From Phycisphaera sp. (lineage in GTDB: Bacteria > Planctomycetota > Phycisphaerae > Phycisphaerales > Zrk34): a stretch of 64,000 bases of DNA. A program made the translations under genes and the position numbers. The stretch is taken from the NCBI GenBank assembly GCA_016125285.1, contig WGMA01000065.1, positions 26,852 through 90,851 on the forward strand, given 5' to 3'. The notes beneath the pieces are model-generated. The model was not told where the DNA came from, searched no databases, and saw only the letters and a program-made list of their open reading frames with translations. This document shows, piece after piece, positions 19,295-29,200 of the stretch; position 1 is the first letter of the stretch, and every line of letters begins with the position of its first letter.

Positions 19295-20098
19295 TCACAC
19301 GACCTTGATCTGCGTCGTGTCGACCTTCGGCTCTGGGTACTTCAGGTTGAGCTTCTCGAGGGTGTCGACCAGCACCTGGGCCACGAGGACGTCGCGGAAC
19401 CACCGGCGCTCGCCGGGCACGATGTACCACGGCGCAAAGTCCGTGTTGCAGCGCGTCAGCGAGTCCTCGTACACCACGCGGTACTCGTCCCACTTGCTGC
19501 GCTCGGGCAGGTCGGCCGGCTCGAACTTCCACGCCTTGTCCGGCCGCGTGAGCCGACGCTCCAGCCGCTTCTTCTGGTATTCCTTGCTGATGTGCAGGTA
19601 GAACTTGACGATCACGCAGCCCTCGTCCGTGAGCAGCCGCTCGAAGTTGTTGATGTGATCGAAGCGTTTCTCAACGATGTCGAGCGGAGCGAACTGCCGG
19701 ATCTTGGCGATCAGCACGTCTTCGTAGTGCGAGCGGTTGAACACCGCGATGTGCCCCTTGGCCGGGACGTGCATGTGCACACGCCAGAGGAAGTCGTGGC
19801 TGTACTCGCGCGCGGTCGGCGCCTTGAACGGCGTGACGATCAGGCCCTGCGGATCGAGCGGGCCGAACACGCGACGCACCGTCGAGTCCTTGCCGCCGGT
19901 GTCCATCGCCTGAAAGACCACCAGCAGCCCGTGCGACGCGCTGGCGTAGAGCAACTCCTGCAGCTTGAACAGCCGCTTGTGCAGCTTGCGCAGCTTCGCC
20001 CTCGCCTCGACACGTGTCATCCCGCCGTCGGTGTCCGTCGCGAAGTCGGACAGTTGAACCGGTTGACCGGGCTTGATGCGATACGGCTCGGTGTTCAT
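19295..20098 (-). CDS. PPK2-family polyphosphate:nucleotide phosphotransferase
   Basis: A 267-residue cytoplasmic kinase that moves phosphate between polyphosphate and nucleotides. The Walker A loop is QAMDTGGKDST (K70). The lid motif FNRSHYEDVL is at about 118-127, and the Walker B-like region reads EGCVIVKFYLHISKEYQ. The ending PWYIVPGERRWFRDVLVA is typical of PPK2. The length fits single-domain PPK2 proteins, but the direction (ADP or AMP as acceptor) cannot be told. It converges on the alpha-2-macroglobulin gene across 22 bp. Confidence 0.92.
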   Translation of the reverse strand: MNTEPYRIKPGQPVQLSDFATDTDGGMTRVEARAKLRKLHKRLFKLQELLYASASHGLLVVFQAMDTGGKDSTVRRVFGPLDPQGLIVTPFKAPTAREYSHDFLWRVHMHVPAKGHIAVFNRSHYEDVLIAKIRQFAPLDIVEKRFDHINNFERLLTDEGCVIVKFYLHISKEYQKKRLERRLTRPDKAWKFEPADLPERSKWDEYRVVYEDSLTRCNTDFAPWYIVPGERRWFRDVLVAQVLVDTLEKLNLKYPEPKVDTTQIKVV

Positions 20099-20291
20099 GG
20101 TTAATCAGCCACAAGGAAGACAACGAGAGATAATCCACTACGTTCGGTCACCAGACGACCGGCCCGGTCGCGATCACCCTGGCCACGATCGACGCGAACC
20201 ACCGCACGCGTGCGATGCGTCGACGTCCACATTCTGTCACGATCCCTCGCAGACTACAACCATGCCGGGCTCGTCCGATCGGGCGTGCCCA

Positions 20292-23200
20292 TCAGACCCC
20301 GTCGATCAGCCCGTCCCGTATCCGACGCAGCAGGTCCACCACACCGAAGCGACGGTTGCGCAACATGCCGAGAGACGCCGGTCCGTCGTTCCGCCGCCAC
20401 GCCTCGAACACCGCGTCGAAGCCCGCGTCGCCAAGGCCGCCGGGCGCATCGAAGAGGGAGTCGGCCGCCGGTCCGCCAAACAAGCCGGCGGCATCTCCCA
20501 GGCCGCCCGACCCGGCGTGCTGGCCGATCAGGTCGACCAGCCGTTGGACCTTTGTCGATTCCGGCCGGGTCGAATCCGTATCCGCCGGCGGGGTCGATGG
20601 CTCGGCGACGAGCGGCTCGAGCGCCGGTGGCTCGGCGATCAGCGGGGCCTGCGGCGGTGGCGGGTTGTAGCCATCGAGGAAGCTGTCGATCACGGTCGGA
20701 TCGTCGCGTGTCGCGCCTGCGCCGATCGCGCCAGCCGTCAGCACGCTGCCGGTGAACCCCGCGAGGTAACGGATGATCAGGATGCCGTCGGTCAGCGGCT
20801 GTGCGCCGCCGTTGGCGTCCACGTCGAGCATCGTGTTCAACCCGGTTTCGAGAAACGCGAAGATCTCCGCGGGATCGGTCCGCGTGGCGCCGGCGCCGGT
20901 CGCGCCGTCGGTGAGCACCGATCCCGTGAAGCCCGCCAGGAAGCGGATCACGAGAATGCCGTCGGTCAGCGGCTGGATCAGGCCGTCGCCGTCCGGGTCG
21001 AGGTTGATGAGTTGGATGATCGTCGACGCGTCGGGCGCGAGCGGCGGCGGCTCAACGAGGCCGACGTTGTCGCGCGCCGTCGAGTAGAAGGTGTACGTGT
21101 GCCCCTCGACGCCGGTGAACATCATCGACGTGTCGGTCGTCTGCTCGGCGAGCATGGTCAGCGGGCCGCCGTCGTCGGTGTAGTAGACGTTGTACGCGGC
21201 GATACCCGCACCGGCGCCGTCGTCGCCCGTCCAGCTGACCATGAACTCCGTGCTGCTCGTGGCGCCCGGCAACGCGTCGACGGCGGACGTCGGCGTCTCG
21301 TCGTCGATCTTGTTCGTCGCGATCGGCGTGAGGATCGGATCGTTGACGTCGAAAACGATCTCCGCCTGGTTGGTGATGACCGTGCCGACCGGCAGGCCCT
21401 CGATCGGCTTGACGGTGTAGGTGAAGAAGCCCTCGCCGTTGTGGATCATCTCATCATTGACCGGCAGGAAGCCGGCGTCGATGTCGTCCGGCAGCTGCCC
21501 CGTGAGCGGATCGATCGAGCTGAACGTCGCGCTGAGCACACGCGTGTCGGGGTCGACGTCGAAGGTCACGAAGACCAGCAACTCCACGCCCTGCGGACGC
21601 AGGTCGATGATGTCCTGGTAAAACGACAGCCCCGCGGGGATCTCGAACTCCATGTTGTCGAACCCGAAGCCGGTGAACTCGACCGTGGTCAGGTCGAGGT
21701 TCGCATCGAGCGGGTCGGTGACGAACACTTCCTGTGCGGGGAGCGTCGCGCCGAGGTCGGGGTCGTTCTCGAACTGGATGAGATACGGGATCGCGCCGGT
21801 GCGCGTGAAGCCGTCGTCGCCGAAGCCGCCGGACGTCTTGTCGTTCGGGTCGAACGATGTGCGGATGGTCTGCGGGTTGGAGTTGCCGGGCGTGAAGGTC
21901 GGCGGCGGCGGTGGCGGGCCGACATGGCCGTCATCGATAAACTTGTTGCACGCGACGACGGCGGCGATGAGCGTGTTGGCCCGGCCCACCGCGGCGGTGT
22001 ACTCCGCCAGCCGGTTCTCGTAGGTCTTCTTCGCCTGCGCGAGGTCCTTGAGCGTGGCGACCGTGTCCTCGTAAGACGAGATCGCCTGCATGAACGACGA
22101 GAGGATGCCGCCGGCGACGCCGAGCACGGTCGCGATCTCGCCGATCTTGTTGCCGTTCTTGAGCGTGAGCTTGCCGAGCTCAACCGAGATCTCGGCGATC
22201 TTCCCGGCGAGGTTGGTCGCGGCGCCAAAGATGTTCAGCGCGTGACCGACGATCGCGTCTTCCGTGATCATTCCGCCGCGGAACGCGTCGAACGCGTCGG
22301 ACGAGGCGTTCACGATGTTGACGACGTCGTTGCCGATCCCGGCGTTGTCCAGGATCTTCAACGCCGAATTCACCGCCTCGATGTACTCCTTCGACTTGAT
22401 CGCCTTCTTGCCCAGGCGCAACGCCGTCACCGACGCGTCGAGCGCCTTGGCGAACGGCGCAAACGTCAGCGCGACCTCCTTCGCGAAGATCAGGAAGTTG
22501 CCCACGCCTTCGATCGCGGCGAACTTCGGCAGGTAGTTCCGCTGCGCGTCCTGCCAGAGCTTGAACTGCTCGTCGGCGCCCGCCAGCGCGTTCGTCGCCC
22601 GGCTGACGTGCGCCTCACAGCCCTCGCTCGGGGCCGGCACGCCGGACGGATGGTCCGCCAGCTTCTCGACAGGATTGAAGATGTCGTTGTACGCGTCGAC
22701 GACCCACTCGATCGCGTTGACCGGCTGCTCGCGCAGCCAGTCGACCGTGCGGGCGATGCGGTTGAACGTCGAGTTCGCGTCGTCAGACGCGGCGTTGTTC
22801 AGCAGCAGGTCCGCGTTGGTCGTCTGGCTGTCGAAGACATCGACCGTGTCGCCGACGAGCGGCTGGCTGCCGGACGACGTGACGTCGATCGTGAACGTGC
22901 CCGGGTCCAGTTCGTCGAAGACGTACCCGCCGTCGGCGCCGGAGAACGTCGTCTCGGCGACCTGCCCGAAGCTGTCGATGGCGACGATCGTCGCGTTCGC
23001 CACTGGCCGCCCGCCGGCGAGCACCTGTCCCTCGACCGACGAGTTCGACTCGGCGATCGAGGCGTTCGCTACGGTTGTCGAACTCGCCGACGTGGAGAGC
23101 ACGCCGGTGGTCTTGCGTCGGCGCCCGTCCATCGCGAACGTCGCCTTGTAGCTGCCCGCCGGCAGCCCGCTGACCATGTAATCGCCGTTGCCGTCGGTCT

Positions 23201-26200
23201 CACCGAACGCCACGAAACCGGACTCGCCGTCGCGCGCCACGCGGACGCTGACACCCGGCATCGGGTCGCCGGTGGTCGTATCGGTGATCCGACCGCCGAT
23301 GCTCGTGCTCGCTCCGAGGTCGAGCGTGACGTCCATCACGTCGGGCGGCGGTCCCCCGCTGTCGGTCACCGTCACCATCGTCTCGGCGAACGCGCGTCCG
23401 TCGAACTCCGCGAACACGCGGTAGTCGCCCGGCGCGACGTTCAGGAACGCGTAGTTGCCCGATGCGTCGGTCTCCGTCTGCGCGACGAGGTTGAAGTCGC
23501 CGTCGGCGACCTCCTGCAGCAGCGACACCGTGGCGCCCTCCAGCGTGCCGCCCATCACCGCGTCGTTAACCGTGCCGTAGATCGCTTCGGCACCGGCTAC
23601 GAAGTCCACGTCCGCGGCCGGGGCGCCGCCGCTGACCGTCGCCGTGCTCGTCTCGAAGATGCGGTCGCCCACGTCGTCGATCGCCGCGAGGCCGAACGTG
23701 CCGGTGATGAGCAGCCGGAACACGTAGTTGCCCGCGGCGTCCGTCTGCGCCTGCATGACGTGGCGGTCGTTCTGGAACAGCTCGACGGTCACGTCCGGCA
23801 CCGGCGTCGTGCCGTCGGCCTCGAACACGGCGCCGCTGATCGTCGCCGCGACCGGCAGCACGAAGTCCGCCGTCGCGTCGGGCGCGCCGCCGTTGAGCGT
23901 GACGCTCTGCACGGCGAGCCCGCCGGCGTCCGGGTCACCGAGCACCACGTCAAAGGCGTCAAAACCAAGATCGTTGATGCGGTAGTCGCCGTTGTCGTCC
24001 GTCGTCACCGACGTGCGTGTTCCGTCGGAGGCGATCGCCGTGACGAGCGCGCCGCCGACGGGTTGAGCGCCCGCGTCCTCGACGTTACCCACGATCGTGC
24101 CCGCCGCGCCGAGCATCAGGTCCGCCACCACCGACTGGCCCGCCATGACCGTCACGTCGACCGACTGCGGCGCCCGATCCTCGATCGACACGCGCACCGA
24201 GTAGTCGCCCGGCACGATGTGATCGATCGTGAAACAGCCCGCGGCGCCGGTGATCTGCACCGACACAACGTCGTCGCCCGACAGCACCTCGACGAGTTGA
24301 CCTTCGAGCGGCGTCATGTCGGTGTCGGTGAGCGTGCCGGTGATCTGCCCGCTCTCGACGAGCGCGACGTCCACGTTCGCCAGCGACTGGTTCGTCGTGA
24401 CCGTTACCTGCATCACCTGCCGCGCGTAGCCCGCGACGTCGACACGCAGGTCGTAAGTCCCGGCGCTCAGGCCGCTGATCAGGTAGTCGCCGTTCACATC
24501 GGGTTCGTCGCCCGCGAGCACCTCACCGTTGTCGTCCACGATCGACACCGCCCCGCCGGCGGACAGCGGCCCGATCAGCCCCGTCAACGTGCCCGAGATC
24601 GTCGCGTCCTGCTCGAGGACGAAGTTGCGGTTGCGGACCTGCTGCCCGGCGGCGACGACGAGGCCATCGACGATCTGCGTCGTGAACGGCGCCCCACCGG
24701 CGATCAGGCGGTACGTCCCGGCCGGCAGCCCATCGAGCACGTAGCGGCCCCCGTCGGCGGTGTCGCTGGTGAACACGTCGCCTGTATCGCTGACCGCCAT
24801 CACCATCGTGTTGACCAGCGGCACGCCGAAGCTGCCCAGCAGCACACCACCGGTGATCTGCGCCTCGTGCGTCGCGATGACGTCGCCGAGCGACATGTCA
24901 CCCCCCGCGACGGTGACGTGCGTCGACGGGATCGCGAAGCCCGTGACGCTCAGGTCGTACGTTCCGTCGGGCACGTCCGCGAACGTGAACGTGCCGTCGG
25001 CCAGCGACGTCGCGATGACCGCGGTGTCGGTGTCCGCGTCGTACAGCGTCAGCGCCGCGCCGCTGAGCGGGTCGGCGTCGCTGTTGAGGAACAGGCGGCC
25101 GTCGACCGAATTCGACAGGTCCGCGATCGCCTGCGAAACGATGAACTGGAACACCTGATCGAGCGACGTGGCCGTGCTGCCGTCGGGCGTGAGCTGCGTC
25201 ACGGCGTCGGCGATCGCGTCGGCGTACTCGGCGTACGTCGCGCCGGCGCGGGCCTGGATCTCGGCGTACAGCGGCGCGAACTCCTCCATCGTCATGCCGT
25301 CCGGCCGAAGCGTCGGCTCCATCGCCGCCCACGGGACCGCCGTGTCGGTCAGCTGGCCGATGTCGAGGTCGACGGTCTCGTCGCCGATCCCGTCGGCGCG
25401 CCCGTAGATTGGCACGCGGACGGTCGCGCCGGGCGGCAGCACACCGGCGGGCGCCGCGTCGCTCGCGCCGATGATCAGCAGCGTGCTGCCGCTGCTCGCC
25501 GCGTCGGTCGTGCCGAGCGACGAGAACCCGTTGACCGCCGATATCTGCAGGATCGGCGCCGTCAGATCGGTGTCGCCGATGTTCGAGTACTCGATATACC
25601 CCGTAAACGACCGCCCGAGCCGCACGCGCCCCGGCACGACCAGCCGCGTCGACAACGCGCCGGGATCGCCATCGATGACCGAAAACCCGTCGGGCAACGA
25701 CGTCACCACGTTCCCCGTGTTGACGACTTCGACGTCCGCCGGGCCGAGCGCCGCACCGGTCAGATCGAACGTCGCGGCGATACGGCCGGAGTCGACGAAG
25801 TAGACGTCCGTGGCGGTGATCGTCGCGCCCGTGTCGTCGATGAGGCGCGGCGTCGAGTTGACGTCGAACTGCGAGCCCTCGATCGTGATCGTGACCTCGC
25901 CGGTGTTGCTCCCGCTGACCGGACCGACGCTCGTGATGCCGAACCCCGCCAGCGTGGCCGTGATCGTATAGCTCGGCGTGCCGGTCCCCTTGGCGGTGCG
26001 GACCATCACGATGTACTCACCCTCGCGCGTGCCGGCGATCGAGACGGTCTGGTCCGATTCACCGGGCCGCACGCCGCGCGCGTCGAAGTTCTGCCGCGTG
26101 GGCACCTCCTCGAAGCTGATGTACAGCTCGTTGAACACGCCGGTGGGTCCGTCGAGGTCGATCGTCAGATCGGCGCCCTGCGGCGCGGGCACGCGGTACA

Positions 26201-29200
26201 GCTTCGTGTCACCCGCGGCGAGCTGCCCCATCACCGGCGCGCCGAACGGCAGCTGCGGCAGGTCCAGCGTCAGCAGCTCCCCAGCGGCGAGCGGGTTGTT
26301 CAGCAGCTCGAGCGCTTCGAACACCTCGTACCGGTCGTTGGTGCGAACGATGATGTTGTAATCGCCGGGCAGCGCGCCGGGCAGCGTGACGTTCAGCATC
26401 GCGTCGTAGGTCTCGCCCGGGCCGAGGTCGCCGACGTGCTCCAGCTCGCCGATCTTCACGTCGTCCGGCGTCCACACGCCGTCAACCGACAGATAGATCG
26501 CGTCGTGCCACGACCCAAGCGCGGACGCGATGCCGACGTTCTGCACCGTCCAGCTGATCGACACCAGGTCGCCCTCGGTCCCCGTCTGCGGGCCGTCGAC
26601 CGCGACCGTCGCCAGGTCGATGTCCGACGTCGAGATCGCCTGCCGCTCGAACGCGCCGCGGTCGACGAACGGGTCGGCGCCGATGCCGAAGTTGATCACG
26701 TTGGGATCGTCGAAGCGGGCGTTGCCGAAGAAGTCCAGCATCGGCGCCGCGTCACCGTCGGCGCTGTCGATCAGCGATGAACCGCTGCGCAGCTGGAAGT
26801 TGAGGTTCGCCCGGCTGAAGTACCTGGGATCGACCGACGTGTTGCCGTTCGCATCGGTGGGATCGACAGGGCCTTCGTAGTTGACCGCCGCGGGGTTGTA
26901 CACGTCGTTGAACGTGAGGTCGGACGCGCCGTTCACGATGCGCACGCCGCGGTACGAATTGAACGTGATTGAGTTGTTGGCCAGCGTCACCAGGCCCGCG
27001 GTGTCCGTGTTCACGCCGTAGGTATTGCCGTCGACGGTGTTGTTGATAGCCGTGAGCACGGCGCCGCCGTACGCGGTAACGCCGCTGTTGTAGTTGTTGA
27101 CGATCAGGTTCCCGGCGAGCATCGCGGCGCCGCCGTTGACCTCGACACCGTCGTAACCCGACTCGCGGACGACGCTGTTGGTCAGCGTCAGGTCGCCGAA
27201 CACGTTGATCGACGCGTCCAGACCGTAAGAGACATGGGCATGATCGATCACGTTGGCGCCGCCCACGGCGTTGAGATTGATCCTGCCCCATATGCCCTTG
27301 TACGGCAGGCTCGCCGCCCCGTCGTTGTTCGTGTCACCACCGATCGCGTCGTCCCGTAGCGACGTAAAGTACACCGGAGCGTCGGCCCCGCCGTTGACGA
27401 TCAACGTGCCGCTGACGTGCAGGTCCGAGCTCGTGCCGACAAACTTGAACACCACGCCCGGCCCGATCGTCAGCGTGTCACCCATCGCGACCGCCAGGTC
27501 ACCGCTGCCGATCACGTGCACGATATCGGCGTTGTCCAGCGTGGCGCTGCCCGGCAGCGTGCCGCCGTCCAGGTACATGCCGTTGGTGCCGTTGTTGATC
27601 ATCGTCACGCCGCTGATCACCGGGTCCGAGCTCAGGTCCGTGCTGACGGCGGAATAGTAGTTGTGGATGAACGTCAGGTTAGTCAGCGTCGGGCTCGATC
27701 CTTCCAGTCGCAGCCCATCGCCGCCCGACTCGGCGATCGTGCTGTTAGAAATCGTGGTGACCCCCGCGCCCGAAACCGTCAGTTCGTTATCGAGGCCGTG
27801 TCGCAACGTCACGTGATCCAGCGTGTGGCTCGTCCCCTGCAGGAACACGTGCCCCCAATAGCCCTGCCCCGGCGTACTGGCCGAGCCGTCGTTGTTCGTA
27901 TCGCCGCCGATCGTATCGTCCGCGTCGTCGGTGAAATAGATCGACGCCATCGACGTGCCCTGCGCGTCCAGCGCGCCATTGACGAACAGATCGGTCGACG
28001 TGCCGTCAATCTTGATCACCTGCCCCGGCGCGACCGTCAGCGTGTGCGCCGCATCGATCGTCACATCCGCGACAATCAGGTAAGTGATGTCGGGATTGGT
28101 CCAGTCCAGGTCGCGTGTCGACGTCCCGCCGTCCAGCCGCAGGCCGTTGGTGCCGTTGTTGCTCACCGTCACGCCGCTGATCACCGGGTTCGAGCTCAGG
28201 TCCGTGCTGACCGCCGCGTAGTAGTTGTGCACGAACGTCACGTCCGTCAGCGTCGGGTCGGCGTTCTCAATCCGCAGGCCGTCGCCGCCCGATTCGCTGA
28301 ACGCGCTGTTCGTGATCGTCGTGTTCGTCGCGCCACTGATCGTGAACTCGTTGTCGAGGCCGTAGCGCACGGTCACGAAATCCAGCGTGTTGCCGTCGCC
28401 GTAAAGGTACAGGTGGCCCCAGGAGCCTCGGTTCGGCGTGGTCGTCGATCCGTCGTTGTTCGTGTCGCCGCCCACCGCGTCGTCCGTGTCGTCCGTGAAG
28501 TAGATCGGCGCCGCGCCTGTGCCCTGCGCGTCCAGCGCGCCATTGACGATCAGGTCGATCGACGTACCGTCAATCTTGATCACCTGGCCCGGAGCGACCG
28601 TCAACGTGTGCGCCGCGTCAATCGCCACATCGCTTGTTATCAGGTACGTGATGTCGGGATTGGTCCAGTTCAGGTCGCGTGTCGACGTCCCGCCGTCCAG
28701 CCGCAGTCCGTTCGTGCCGTTGTTACTCACCGTCACACCGTTGATCACCGGGTTCGAGCTCAGGTCCGTGCTGACCGCCGCGTAGTAGTTGTGCACGAAT
28801 GTCACGTTCGTCAGCGTCGGATCGGAGTTGACGATCCGCACGCCGTCGCCGCTCGCCTCGCTGATCGTGCTGTTCGTGATCGTCGTCGCCCCGCCGCCGG
28901 AGATCGTCAACGCGTCGTCCAATCCGTATCGCACCGCCACGTAGTCCAGCGTGTGACCCGTGCCCTGCAGGTACACGTGGCCCCAGGAGCCCCGGTTCGG
29001 CGTGGTCGTCGATCCGTCGTTGTTCGTGTCGCCGCCCACCGCGTCGTCCGAGCGGTGCGTGAAGTAGATCGGCGCCATCGACGCGCCCTGCGCGTCTAAC
29101 ACGCCGTTCACGATCAGGTTGTTCGACGTGCCGACAAACTTGATCACCTGGCCCGCCGCGACCGTCAGCGTGTGCGCCGCGTCGATCGTCACGTTGCTTT

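Noticed and set aside
20073..26780. 2235-residue open frame on the plus strand
   Set aside because: It is antisense to the domain-rich giant protein; its sequence is Arg/Asp/Val-rich without domains, as expected from high-GC shadow frames.
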